In this document: one piece after another, positions 35,185-46,300 of the stretch | Layout: the number at the start of each line of letters is the position of its first letter | Position numbering within the stretch: the stretch's first letter is position 1 | Origin: Rhizobium sp. BK376 | GTDB taxonomy: Bacteria; Pseudomonadota; Alphaproteobacteria; Rhizobiales; Rhizobiaceae | Direction of reading: 5' to 3' | Length of the DNA stretch: 64,000 nt | Assembly (NCBI RefSeq): GCF_004341625.1 | Contig: NZ_SLZG01000002.1 | Coordinates: 372,001 to 436,000 of the forward strand | Notes under the pieces: generated by a model | Seen by the model: the letters and a program-made list of their open reading frames with translations, nothing else | The model's database searches: none | What the model was told of the DNA's origin: nothing | Position numbers and translations under genes: made by a program

Positions 35185-35574
35185 ATGACCATCAAGCGTT
35201 ATGGTGCTGGCGAAACGGGTGCTGGCGGACAGCCCCTGCCTTTTGCGCGTGCTGTCGAAGCCAATGGATGGCTGCATGTTTCCGGTCAGGTGCCGATGGA
35301 GAAGGGCGAGATCGTCCGCGGCGGCATCGTTGCCGAAAGCCGCAAGGCCATTGAAAACCTGATCGCCATCCTGCATGAGGCCGGCTACAGCATCGAAGAT
35401 GTGGTCCGTGTCGGCGTCTGGCTGGACGATCCGCGTGATTTCTGGAGTTTCAACGGCGTCTATGCCGAATATTTCGGCGCCAACCCGCCGGCCCGCGCCT
35501 GCGTACAGTCGTGCATGATGGTGGACTGCAAGGTAGAGGTCGATTGCATCGCCTATCGGGCGGACAGGGCTTGA
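35185..35574 (+). CDS. RidA family enamine/imine deaminase
   Basis: 129 residues. The conserved Arg of RidA is in PPARACVQS and the final strand is CKVEVDCIAYRA; EDVVRVGVWLDD is the usual middle block. RidA proteins hydrolyse reactive 2-aminoacrylate-type imines released by PLP dehydratases. Its place between an amino-acid transporter and an IclR gene, with a D-hydroxy-amino-acid PLP enzyme divergent, gives a biochemical reason for co-location. GAGAG precedes the start. Confidence 0.9.
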   Translation: MTIKRYGAGETGAGGQPLPFARAVEANGWLHVSGQVPMEKGEIVRGGIVAESRKAIENLIAILHEAGYSIEDVVRVGVWLDDPRDFWSFNGVYAEYFGANPPARACVQSCMMVDCKVEVDCIAYRADRA

Positions 35575-35630
35575 ATTGACAGGCGCGGCTTGCAAAGGTC
35601 GCGCTCTCATTTTTGACGAGGATAGATCGA

Positions 35631-36431
35631 ATGGCTGACGGCGCAGAAGACATCGTATCAAGGCGCACCCGCGGCCTCGATCGAGCCTTCGAGATCCTGG
35701 AGTTTCTTCGCACGAAGCGCCAGCCGATGCGCCCGAACGAGATTGCCGTCGAGATCGGTGCGCCGCGCTCTTCGGTCTATGAACTGATCAATCTCCTTCT
35801 GCGCCATGGCATGCTGGATTATCAGGGCGGAGATGGCCGCGTGTTCCTCGGCCGCAAGCTCTATTTCTTCGGCACGGCCTATGCCGACCAGTTCGACCTG
35901 ATGCGTGAGTCCGAAGCCATGCTGGCCCGACTGGCGGAAGAAACCCGCGAGACGGCGCAGATGTGTCTGCTGGAGGGCAACAAATATACCGTTGCCATGA
36001 TGCGCGAGGGTATTCGCGCATTCCGCATCTCTTCCAACGTTGGAGAGCTGGTTCCGATCCCCTGGACTGCTTCCGGTCGCCTGCTTGTTTCGCATCTCAC
36101 CGATGAAGAGATTTTAGATCTCATACCGACTGACGATTTCCTGTTGCCGAGCGGTAAAAGGCTCGATCCCGAGAAGTTCATCGCGGAGGTCCGGCAGGCG
36201 ACATCGGACGGCTATTTTACCTTCAATAGCGAAGTCGAGACCTTTACCCACTGTTTTGCAGTGCCGGTGCATCAGGCCGACGGTCAATGCGTCGCGACGC
36301 TCTGTCTCGTAGCACCAAAGGAAGACGGCTTGCGCAATCGACAAGCCTACCTGAAGAGCCTGCTTGCCGCAGCGCATGAGCTATCCGAACAGCTCGGTTA
36401 CGCCACCGGCCGCAAGCGCGCCGAGAAATAG
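35631..36431 (+). CDS. IclR family transcriptional regulator
   Basis: 266 residues. The N-terminal winged helix (about 15-75) includes RGLDRAFEILEFLRTKR and PNEIAVEIGAPRSSVYELIN; the C-terminal effector domain (about 90-255) has the family pattern ending in HELSEQLGY. The start at 35631 has GAGGA about 8 bases upstream; a TTG at 35613 is unlikely. As last gene of the D-amino-acid locus it is the probable regulator, with a candidate site at 32079. Confidence 0.92.
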   Translation: MADGAEDIVSRRTRGLDRAFEILEFLRTKRQPMRPNEIAVEIGAPRSSVYELINLLLRHGMLDYQGGDGRVFLGRKLYFFGTAYADQFDLMRESEAMLARLAEETRETAQMCLLEGNKYTVAMMREGIRAFRISSNVGELVPIPWTASGRLLVSHLTDEEILDLIPTDDFLLPSGKRLDPEKFIAEVRQATSDGYFTFNSEVETFTHCFAVPVHQADGQCVATLCLVAPKEDGLRNRQAYLKSLLAAAHELSEQLGYATGRKRAEK

Positions 36432-36447
36432 TTCCTCAGAAATAGAT

Positions 36448-36484
36448 AAACCGGCGTCCGAATGGCAAGATCGGGCGCCGGTTT
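36448..36484. terminator. Bidirectional terminator between iclR and glf
   Basis: AAACCGGCG (36448-36456) pairs with CGCCGGTTT (36476-36484); inner TCCGA/TCGGG extends the stem. A and T ends allow use from both sides, closing the iclR transcript and the leftward glf transcript. Confidence 0.85.
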
Positions 36485-36526
36485 GCTCTCAGGCAGCCTC
36501 AAGGCTGCACTTGTCTTCGATTTCGC

Positions 36527-37825
<1,299 letters not shown>

Positions 37826-39076
37826 CTACGACGCAAGCCTGCTGCGCATGAGTTCGCCATAGGCATCGATCAGGCGATCCAGTTCCAGACCTTGTTCCTG
37901 CGTCCCGAAACTCAGGTGACTGACGATAAAATCCGAATAGATCGCTGAGGGACGGTCGAGGAAGGTCGGCAGGTCAACCGTCAGGGCATACTCGTCGTCG
38001 CACTTCGGCAGGGCCAGATGCATCAGGTCCTTGCCGAGCCAAGATATGAAGTTGATCGAGTGGCGCTCTTTCCATTCGACAACGCTGGTCGCCAAGGGCA
38101 GGTGCTTGCTCTCCGTCTGGAGGAAGTAGTCATGCAGCGCGGTGGCCCGTTCCGGACTTTGCCACAGGCTGCCCCCGAAACCGCCGGGGGGCCGCTCGAA
38201 CTCCCCGAGATAGTAGGGAAGCGACCCCGCCGCCTGCTGAAAATAGGCGCAGACGCCATTGTTCACGACATTGGCCGAGACGACGAAATAATTAGGGTTG
38301 GCTCTTCTGAATTCAATGAATTCGCTGAGCTTCTCAAGATTCATGTAAACGATGTCGTCGTCGCACTTCAAAAAGAGCGCGTCGGAGAAATTCTGTAATC
38401 TTTTCGAATAATAATCGTAGGCCTGCCAGTAAGGCGTGCTCTCCTGGTTGCCGACGTAACGGCGAATGGGGGAGTGCACGTCGCAAAGTTCGAGATCGGC
38501 TCCCCAGCCGCCACTGATCATCACCGATGCGCCGGACTGCAGGTTCAGGTCAGCCCACTTGCCGATCGTCACATCATTCACATGAAGTGCCAAGACGCCG
38601 TCTGCCTCGATATTGAGGACAATCTGGTTCGCCATGCCCGGCGAAAGAGCGCCGGGTGTCGACCGAGCCCATAGATTTGGTACATTTGCGCGATCGAAGT
38701 TCTTCAATCCCGTGCGGGGGACATGCCGCAGCACGGACTGTTTGTTGCCCCATCCGCCGACGACAAGTTCGAAGAAAGTATCGCTGTTGTCGTTAGGAAC
38801 GACAGCAATATGAAGGTCGCGGATGATCTTGGCGCTCGTGCGGAATGAGGAACGCGGCGTCACCGTGCCCTTGAACTGGTAAGGTACCGCGGATCCCATA
38901 TAACGAGCCGGGCCGAATTCGCGCGTTACCCATTCGTGATCTTCGGGCGAGCGCGTGAAATCCCAGATGTGCCATTCATCTATGATCCCATCATCCATCG
39001 CCTTGCGGATGTACTGGGTCAGGATTTCCATTCTTTTCTGACGCCCGGCAAACGTCACCAGTATGACTGGGGTCAT
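37826..39076 (-). CDS. Glycosyltransferase with inserted farnesoic-acid O-methyltransferase-like domain
   Basis: 416 residues. Residues 1-75 (VILVTFAGRQKRMEIL onward) and about 205-416 look like one GT-A-type transferase, with an acidic LKCDDDIVYMN motif (Asp239-241) as the likely metal/nucleotide-sugar site. Between them, about residues 80-200 read as a Methyltransf_FA-like (FAMeT) beta-sandwich: FFELVVGGWGNKQSVLR and a closing GGWGADLELCDV. This insert is probably a recognition module. The gene lies 40 bases after the SPINDLY-type transferase and before glf. No signal peptide; probably cytoplasmic. Donor and acceptor unknown. Confidence 0.72.
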   Translation of the reverse strand: MTPVILVTFAGRQKRMEILTQYIRKAMDDGIIDEWHIWDFTRSPEDHEWVTREFGPARYMGSAVPYQFKGTVTPRSSFRTSAKIIRDLHIAVVPNDNSDTFFELVVGGWGNKQSVLRHVPRTGLKNFDRANVPNLWARSTPGALSPGMANQIVLNIEADGVLALHVNDVTIGKWADLNLQSGASVMISGGWGADLELCDVHSPIRRYVGNQESTPYWQAYDYYSKRLQNFSDALFLKCDDDIVYMNLEKLSEFIEFRRANPNYFVVSANVVNNGVCAYFQQAAGSLPYYLGEFERPPGGFGGSLWQSPERATALHDYFLQTESKHLPLATSVVEWKERHSINFISWLGKDLMHLALPKCDDEYALTVDLPTFLDRPSAIYSDFIVSHLSFGTQEQGLELDRLIDAYGELMRSRLAS

Positions 39077-39116
39077 CGTATCCTCATAGCATTGCAACGA
39101 ATGATGTTCATGGCGC

Positions 39117-41165
39117 TTATGCCGTCTGGCCGTTCCACAAGCGGGAATCGCGTGCCAGCGGGGCGAAATCGTTCCATTGAGCCAATTTTTCGCTATAGCG
39201 CTTGCGGTAGGCAGCGTTGTCCTCGAACTCCATATTCGCCAAAACAAGCTCTGCCCCAATCTCATAGTAGAGATCGAGATTGGTGAGATCCGGCACCGGC
39301 GTTTCGCCGCGCTCGGCCTCGCCCTGCATCTGCCAGAACAATTCCTCCAGCCGGTGCGCCAGAGCGTTCATATCGCGTAGGACGCTGGTCTCACGCTGGC
39401 GCAGCAAAGACTCCTTGACGGCAGCAAGGCTCTTACGGTCACGGTGAAGTGCAATGGCGCGCTGCACATATTCTTCCGGTGTTGCGCAAATCATTTCCGG
39501 AATGCCGGCTGCCGCAACGATGCTGGCGCAGAAGCGGGCTGCGAAAGTCTTTCCGGGGACGGTCAGGACCGGCAATCCCATCGTGATTGCATCCGCTGCG
39601 GTGGAGTGCGCGCCATAGGGGAAAGTGTCCAGGAAGAGATCGGCCAAGCCTATGCGCGCCAGGTGATCCGGATTGAGCGCCTTGGGCGCGAAGATGATCC
39701 GTTCGGGCGCAATGCCACTTTGTGCGGCCATGTCGCGCAGACGTTGATTGACGTCGTCGCTCGCAGCAAGCAGCCACAGTACGCTGCCCGGCGTTGCCGC
39801 AAGAATGGTCATCCAGCGCGCAAAGCAGCCGGCGGTGATTTTCTGCGTGCCATTGAAGCTCGCATAAACGAAAGCGTTTTCCGGCAGACCAGCCTGCGCC
39901 CTGCTCGGGCGCGGGGCGATCTGTCGCTTGCGATCGACGGGCTGGGTGCAGGGAATACGCAGCACCTTTTCGGTGAAATAGATTTCGTTTTCGGGCGGTA
40001 CAGCGCGCTCGTCAGTAATCATGTACTGATGGAACGGGCTGGCCATCGTGCCGGGGTAACCGCAGAAATTGACGATGACCGGTGCCGGACGATAAGCGAA
40101 AATCTTCGCCCGCGCATGCTTGGTATAGCCATTGACATCGATGAGGATGTCGATTTCATCGGCGGAAATCTGCCTTGCCGCCTCTAGGTCGCTGAGCGAA
40201 GCGATATCGCGCCAGCAATCGACAGCGTTCTTGAACCGCGTCTGCGTTGGGTCGTTGGTGCGTGGTTCGCCACAATAGTAAGCGAAGATCTCAACACGGC
40301 TCTTGTCGTGCAATTCCATAACTTCGCTCAGCGCAAAACCCACCGCGTGCTCACGCAGGTCCGAGGAGACATAGCCTACGCGCAAACGCTTTCCGGTCCC
40401 CGATTTCTGCCGCACGGGCTTCCGCTCGACGCCACCGATGTCGTCGGGTCGCCCCACAAGGCTCTTGCCGTAACGATGGGCCTTGGCGAGCTGGAAGAGG
40501 GGGTCGTCGGCATAGCAGCTAAGCGACATTGAAGACATGGCGTCGACAATCTGCCGGAGCGAGACATGCGTTGAAGGAGTGAAAATCGGCCACTTGCATT
40601 GGTGCTGGCGCGCCGAGAGCCAATGCTGGCCCGCTTCGAGTTTCGCGGGCTGCAGCTCAAAAGCCTGCAAAAGGATTCTTTCGGCAGCTTCCTGCCGACC
40701 CGCAGATTCCAGGACGCGGCCCATGTGATGCATGGCCATCACGCGATGGTTCAGCCGATCGGGGGTGATGTCACGGGTTTCTTCGGTATAGGCTTGCCAT
40801 TGCAATACGGCTTGATCGAGCAGGCCGCAATCTTCCAGAGCGCGACCGAGATTGATGTAAGCAGGGCCGAATGTCGGCGCCACTTTCACTCCAGAGCGCA
40901 GCGCATTGATCGCACCGGCGACATCGCCAATTGCGCGCAGGCCGACCGCATAGTTGAAGTAGGCGAGATGCAATAGGGGATTGGTGTCGTTGAAGGCGAT
41001 CCAAGTCTTGTAGAGATCGACGACTTGAGTCTGCAGTCCAGGCCCGTTCAGACTTTCCGCAACATGAATCAAATCGGCCAGAGATAGCTGCTGGGTTCTC
41101 GCACGCTCCAATACATCGGCAAGGACCGAAGCCTGGTTCGAAGCGACTGAGTTGTTTACGTTCAT
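39117..41165 (-). CDS. SPINDLY/OGT-type TPR glycosyltransferase (GT41)
   Basis: 682 residues. An N-terminal helical part with about three TPR units (about 60-200: LGRALEDCGLLDQAV and VLESAGRQEAAERILLQA) is followed by a GT41 domain (about 260-640) with GKRLRVGYVSSDLREHAVGF at its start (in two parts), a CGYPGTMASPFHQY loop, ARIGLADLFLDTFPYGAHST and MGLPVLTVPGKTFAARF, the nucleotide-sugar site. Such enzymes move a sugar onto Ser/Thr (or Asn in HMW1C types) of cytoplasmic proteins. The neighbours are two Ser/Thr-rich repeat proteins, plausible acceptors. The usual His/Asp-Tyr in the YPGT loop is altered (Pro-Phe-His-Gln-Tyr). Confidence 0.88.
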   Translation of the reverse strand: MNVNNSVASNQASVLADVLERARTQQLSLADLIHVAESLNGPGLQTQVVDLYKTWIAFNDTNPLLHLAYFNYAVGLRAIGDVAGAINALRSGVKVAPTFGPAYINLGRALEDCGLLDQAVLQWQAYTEETRDITPDRLNHRVMAMHHMGRVLESAGRQEAAERILLQAFELQPAKLEAGQHWLSARQHQCKWPIFTPSTHVSLRQIVDAMSSMSLSCYADDPLFQLAKAHRYGKSLVGRPDDIGGVERKPVRQKSGTGKRLRVGYVSSDLREHAVGFALSEVMELHDKSRVEIFAYYCGEPRTNDPTQTRFKNAVDCWRDIASLSDLEAARQISADEIDILIDVNGYTKHARAKIFAYRPAPVIVNFCGYPGTMASPFHQYMITDERAVPPENEIYFTEKVLRIPCTQPVDRKRQIAPRPSRAQAGLPENAFVYASFNGTQKITAGCFARWMTILAATPGSVLWLLAASDDVNQRLRDMAAQSGIAPERIIFAPKALNPDHLARIGLADLFLDTFPYGAHSTAADAITMGLPVLTVPGKTFAARFCASIVAAAGIPEMICATPEEYVQRAIALHRDRKSLAAVKESLLRQRETSVLRDMNALAHRLEELFWQMQGEAERGETPVPDLTNLDLYYEIGAELVLANMEFEDNAAYRKRYSEKLAQWNDFAPLARDSRLWNGQTA

Positions 41166-41281
41166 GGATTTCCCCCGACAAAATGGCCGAAATACGCCAA
41201 AAGCGTTGGCTTCTTATTGCCGGTTTTGCTTGCGCGGGGCTGGTCGTCCTGAATCCTAGATTGCATAGGCAGAGCTTTGAA

Positions 41282-41315
41282 AGAAAAGCGGGCGGTGCTT
41301 TCGCACCGCCCGCTT
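41282..41315 (-). terminator. Terminator after the 462-residue repeat gene
   Basis: Read leftward, AAGCGGGCGGTGC and GCACCGCCCGCTT (13 base pairs, 41286-41315) flank a 4-base loop, followed by TTCTTT. It separates the repeat gene from the SPINDLY-type gene, so the transferase genes are expressed by read-through or from their own promoter. Confidence 0.85.
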
Positions 41316-41365
41316 CGCATTCAGATGAAGGAGTTTCAGCGCCGCCGAGGCGACGCTGTCGATCA

Positions 41366-42754
41366 TTAGGAGACCGTGGTGTCGTTGTAGGCAGCGATGA
41401 CAGCGGCGACCTGGTCGTTGGTCATGTTCGGCTGCTGAGTGCCGAAGCCATCGAGCTGAGCATCGGTCAGGGCCATAATGTCCGCCGAGCTCAGACCCTT
41501 CATGCCTGTAGCAGAGATCGAGGCGATCTCGGCGCTGGTGAAGGTCGCGATGTCGTCGGTGGAGAGCGCAGCGATCTGGACTGAGGACAGCTGGGCAATC
41601 TGCGTCGAAGTCAGAGCAGTAGCCTCGACGGTGGTGAATGCCGCCATCTGAGTGGAGGTCAGAGCCTTCAGGTGGTTCGCATCCAGACCGGCAACCTGCG
41701 TGCTGCTCAGTGCAGCGATGGCGTCGGTACCTACGGCAGCCAGAGACTTCACGTTGAGCTGAGCGAGGTCGTTGGTGTCCAGCGTTGTGACCTGATCGGT
41801 CGTCAGGCCGGCGGCGCCGGTTGCGCTCAGGCTAGCAAGCTGAGTGGACGACCAAGCAGCGAACTGCGTGCTGCTCATTTCGCCGACCTGGGTGCTGCCG
41901 AGTGCAGCGATCTGCGTGCCTTGCAGCTGGCCAACCTGGGTGGAGCTGAGCTGAGAGGCGTCGAGACCAACGATCTGCTTTGCGCTCAGCGACTGTACCT
42001 GGGTCGAGACCCAGTTGCTGATCTGGACAGTCGTCAGGGCCGCTACCTGGCTGGTGGTCAGTGCAGCGATCTGCGTCGACAACAGGGAAGAACCACCGAC
42101 AGAGTTAAGTGCTGCGATGTCGTCGGTCGACAGGGCTGCCAGAGCCTTCGCGTTCAGTGCCTGCATGTTGGCGCTGTTGTTGAGGAGGCTGATCGAGTCG
42201 GTCGTAAGGCCGCTGGCGTTGAGCGAGGTCAGGCCAGCAATCTGGGTGGAGGACAGAGCCAGCAATACGGCGCCGGTGCTGAGAGTGTTTACCTGGCTGG
42301 AGGTCAGCTTTCCGACCTGAGTCGACGACAGGCGCGAGACAGTCTGAGTGTCGATATTGCCGGCGTTCAGGGCCGAAATCTGCGTCGAGGTGAGAGCCTG
42401 GATGTGTGCCGTGTCGAAGTTGTCGAGGTTGCCCTGCGTGAACTGAGAAACGACCGAAGCCGAGAGACCGGTGACCTGCGTGGTGGTGAGCGAAGAAGCG
42501 CCGCTTGCGAGAGCGCTGATCTGGTCGAGCGACAGGCCGCCAACGGCGCTTGCCGTCATGACCTGCAGGCTCGTCGATGCCATCGCATGTACATCGTCGG
42601 TGCTCATTGCAGCGACCTGGGTCGAAGAAAGCACGGCAGCCTGGGTCGTGGACAGCGCGTTGACCTGAGCGGTGCTCAGGTTCTGAATGGAGGTTGTGGT
42701 GAGAGCCTTAACTTGAGTAGCGGAAAGACCTTGAAGGAAAGAAACTGACGACAT
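41366..42754 (-). CDS. Ser/Thr-rich octapeptide-repeat protein (462 residues)
   Basis: Almost the whole chain is made of 8-residue units of the form x-Ala-Leu-Ser/Thr-Ser/Thr-x-Gln-Val/Ile, for example IAALSTDDIATF. There are no Cys, hardly any aromatics, no signal peptide and no membrane helix. The last 25 residues (NDQVAAVIAAY close to the end) resemble the end of the 1199-residue protein at 43332, so the two are paralogues. The Ser/Thr-x-x-Gln steps look like helix N-caps, but a beta-solenoid is also possible. AGGGG lies 9 bases before the start. Function unknown; probable partner or acceptor of the glycosyltransferase next door. Confidence 0.85.
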   Translation of the reverse strand: MSSVSFLQGLSATQVKALTTTSIQNLSTAQVNALSTTQAAVLSSTQVAAMSTDDVHAMASTSLQVMTASAVGGLSLDQISALASGASSLTTTQVTGLSASVVSQFTQGNLDNFDTAHIQALTSTQISALNAGNIDTQTVSRLSSTQVGKLTSSQVNTLSTGAVLLALSSTQIAGLTSLNASGLTTDSISLLNNSANMQALNAKALAALSTDDIAALNSVGGSSLLSTQIAALTTSQVAALTTVQISNWVSTQVQSLSAKQIVGLDASQLSSTQVGQLQGTQIAALGSTQVGEMSSTQFAAWSSTQLASLSATGAAGLTTDQVTTLDTNDLAQLNVKSLAAVGTDAIAALSSTQVAGLDANHLKALTSTQMAAFTTVEATALTSTQIAQLSSVQIAALSTDDIATFTSAEIASISATGMKGLSSADIMALTDAQLDGFGTQQPNMTNDQVAAVIAAYNDTTVS

Positions 42755-43331
42755 GGATGTACCCCTAGGTTAATGATAACAAATGTCATTCCCTGCTGCT
42801 AACCGCCCGTACGCCCAAAGCCTCTTTTCGACGGCATTGGCGCTTCTAAGACTGTTACAGTGACATCGCCTTCGCATGCCGCAACGGGCATCAAAGGCTG
42901 GATTCACTTCCAGCAGAAGATAGTTGGGTGAAACATGGCTCGCGTGAGCCAGCGCATCGGAATGGCATCATGCATCCAGAGCAACAATCGTCTCTGATTC
43001 CTACGCTTTGAAAACGAATCTTCCGCGCCACTGTCGCATTCGGCCGGCTTACCTTGGAAATACCGGCACCATGCTTTGCGAAGAACTCCCGCGTTCGTAT
43101 AAATCATTATGCGGCAGAGTTTAATTTTGGATTAACGCTCTGCGCGATTTGTTGTTGTCTTTGAATCGGCTCCTTTGTGAAACCCAGCAAACGCAGGCTA
43201 TCTAGCCCACGAGACGCGCTGCCCAAATGATTAATGTGCCGTGACTGAACAAGTCTCCGGACGAGGGGAATTTAATAAAAGGCAAGCGACGGCAAAACGC
43301 TACAACCGCTGCCGCCCATCAACTAGGACCC
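42755..43331. other. Gap between the repeat genes holding a duplicated upstream region (copy A)
   Basis: No convincing protein gene. The segment 42931-43165 closely matches 47096-47315 upstream of the other repeat gene. The best-conserved block (42931-42985) contains the imperfect dyad TGGCTC-GCGT-GAGCCA (42936-42951), and a second block near 43120-43140 shares TTTAATTT and ATTAAC. An ATG at 42935 opens 20 codons ending at 42997, matched by an equal-length frame in copy B. It should contain the promoter and long leader of the 462-residue repeat gene. Confidence 0.65.
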
Positions 43332-46300
43332 TCAGACTGCCGCATAGGCGGCGAGGACGGCAGCGACCTGCGCCGTATTCATCGCCTGTTCCTGTGACGT
43401 GCTGAAGGCATCAAGCTGCGCAGTGCTGAGCCCGGCAAGATCTTCGGCCGACAGTCCGGATATGGATTTCGTGCTGATTGCCGCGATATCCTCGGTGGAG
43501 AATGCCTGGATGTCCTCCATCAGCATTGCCGCGATCTGCCTGGCCGAGAGTGCCGTAATCTGTGTCGAACTCAGATTGCCGACCTGATCTGACGACAGCG
43601 CCGCGATCTGGTTCGGCGTCAAGGCGCCGATTTGGTTGGTCGTCAGCGCATTGATCTGGTTGGAAGAGAGTGCAGCGATGGCGTCGGTGGATAGACCCGG
43701 CAACGATCGTGTGCCGATTGCCGCAATCTCGGCGCTGGTGAAGACCGCCATGTCTTCCGACGGAAGAGAGAAGAGGGCTGCCGAGGTCAGTGCCGCAATC
43801 TGGCCGGTCGTCAAGGCGGCCGCCTGGTTGGTTGACAGGGCCGCGACCTGGCTGCCTTTCAATCCGGCGATCACATTGGTCGACAGGGCGGCTGTCTGAT
43901 CGGTAGAAAGCGACGTCATATCCAGGCCAGCGGCTTGTCGCGGTGTCAGGGCATTGATCTGCGTGGTGCTCATGGCACCGACCTGCGTCGACGAAAGCGC
44001 TGCGACCTGAGCGGCCACCATTGAGGCGATCTGGCCTGTTGTCAGCGCCTGGATCTGATTGGAGGAGAGTGCTCCAACGGCATCTGTAGACAAGCCGGGA
44101 AGCGCTTTCGTGCTGATCGCGGTAATCTCGTCGGTCGTGAAGGTTGCGATGTCTTCCGCCGGAAGGGCAGTGATCGCCACTGCCGTCAATGCCGCGATCT
44201 GGCGGGTCGTCAAGGCGGCGGCCTGGTCGGTTGACCAAGCGGCGACCTGGCTGGCTTTCAATCCGGCAATCACATTGGTCGACAGGGCAGCGGTTTGATC
44301 TGTCGAGAGCGTCGACAGATCCAGGCCGGAGGCCTGCTGCAATGTCAAGGCGTCGATTTGCTGGCTGCTCAACGCTCCGGGCGCCATTGCTGCGAGCTGA
44401 GTGGCGGTGAGGACACTGACCTGGGCTGTTGTCAGCGCCTGGATCTGAGTGGTGGATAGTGCGGCAACGGCATCAGTGGACAAGCCCGGCAGCGCCCGCG
44501 TGCTGATCGCCGTTATCGTATCGGTCGTAAGGGCCGTAACGTCTTCCTGCGGGAAGGCGCGAAGCTCGATTGCCGTCAGAGCAGCGATCTGGCTGGTCGT
44601 CAATGCGGCGGCTTGGGCAGTCGACAGCGTGGCGATCTGATCGGTTTTCAGCGCGACGATCAAGCTCGTCGACAGTGCGGCTGTCTGGCCTGTGGACAGT
44701 GCCGTCAAGTCCAGGCCAGCGGCCTGCCGCAACGCCAGGGCATTGATTTGCGTAGTGCTCATGGCGCCGAGCTGCGTGGACGACAGCGCAGCAACCTGAG
44801 TGGCTGCGAGGGCGCCGATCTGGCCGGTCGTCAGCGCATGGATCTGGTCTGTCGTGAGTGCGGCAACTGCATCAGTGGACAAGCCCGACAGCGACCGCGT
44901 GCTGATTGCCGCGATCTCGCCGGTCGCAAAGGTTGCGATGTCCGCCGCAGGCAAGGCGCTGAGGGCTATTGCGGTCAGTACTGCAATTTGGCTGCTCGTC
45001 AAGGCGCCCGCCTGAGCGGCCGACAATGCAGCGATCTGGTCGGTTTTGAGGCCCGCGATCACGCTCGTCGACAATGCGGCGGTCTGGTCGGTGGAGAGCG
45101 CTGTCACAGCCACGCCCGCGGCCTGTCGCAATGTCAATGCGGCGACCTGCGTAGTGCTCAAGGCGCCGACCTGCGTTTGCGACATCGCCGCGACCTGAGC
45201 CGGCGTTAGGACGCTGAGCTGTTTGGTCGTAAGGGCATGGACTTGGTCGGTGGTTAGTGCGGCAAAGGCATCGGTAGATAGGCTCGGCAGCGCTTCTGTA
45301 TTGATTGCCGCAATCGCACCGGTTGAGAAGGTCGCAAGATCTTCCGCCGACAGGGCGCGAAGCGCGATTTGCGACAGCGCGGCGACCTGGCTGCTGCTCA
45401 GCACGGTTGCTTGATTGGCAGAGAGGGCGGCGACCTGGTCAGTCTTCAGTCCTGTAATCAGATTCGTCGAGAGAGCGGCGACCTGATTGGTGGACAGCGC
45501 CGTCATATCCAGACCGGAGGCTTGCCGCGATGTCAGCGCGCTAATCTGAGCGGTGCTCAGGGCACCGACTTGCGCTTGCGTCAGCGCGGCGACCTGAGCC
45601 GCTGATAGAACTCCAAGCTGGCTGCTCGTCAGCGCCTGGATCTGAGCTGTGGAGAGGACAGCAACAGAATCGGTCGAAAGGCTTGGCAACGATCGTGTGC
45701 TGATCGCCGCAATCTCCGCGGTCGTGAAAATCGCAACGTCTTCCGGCGGCAAGGCGCGAAGATCGACCGCCGTCAGCGCGGCGATCTGACTATTCGTTAA
45801 GGCAGCCGCCTGGTCGGTTGACAATGTCGAGATCTGACTGCTCGTCAGGGCGACGAGCAGGTTCGTCGAAAGGGCAGCGGTCTGGCTTGTCGACAGCGAC
45901 GTCACATCCAGGCCGGCGGCCTGTCGCGATGTCAGGACGCCGATCTGCGTGGTGCTCAAGGCACCGACCTGCGTGGGCGACAGTGCAGCAACCTGAGCGG
46001 CCGTCAGGACTCCTAGCTCGCCGGTTGTCAGCGCACGAACCTGGTCGGTAGACAGTGCGGCGACCGAGTCGGTGGACAGCGACCCTATGGATTTCGTGCT
46101 GATGACTGCGATCTCGTCGGTCGTAAAGGTCGCGATGTTTTCCGGCGACATGAAGCGAAGCTCGGTCGCGGTCAGCGCCGCCACCTGGCTGCTCGTCAAG
46201 GCAGCCGCCTGGCCGGTTGACAACGCCGAAATCTGGTTGCTCCTCAGCGAGGCGATCACGCTCGGCGAAAGTGCTGCGACCTGGCTGGTGGACAATGTCG

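Noticed and set aside
42904..43107. Leftward small frames in both duplicated upstream regions (also 46956-47171) sharing a Trp-x-His-Asp segment
   Set aside because: Differences between the two copies fall mostly at amino-acid-changing positions and other parts do not align in frame; the shared DNA is better explained by a conserved non-coding element.
44613..45209. Long + strand frames across both octad-repeat genes (also 41672-42748 and 45369-46395)
   Set aside because: They mirror the repeats of the real genes, shift phase from unit to unit, and lack start signals.
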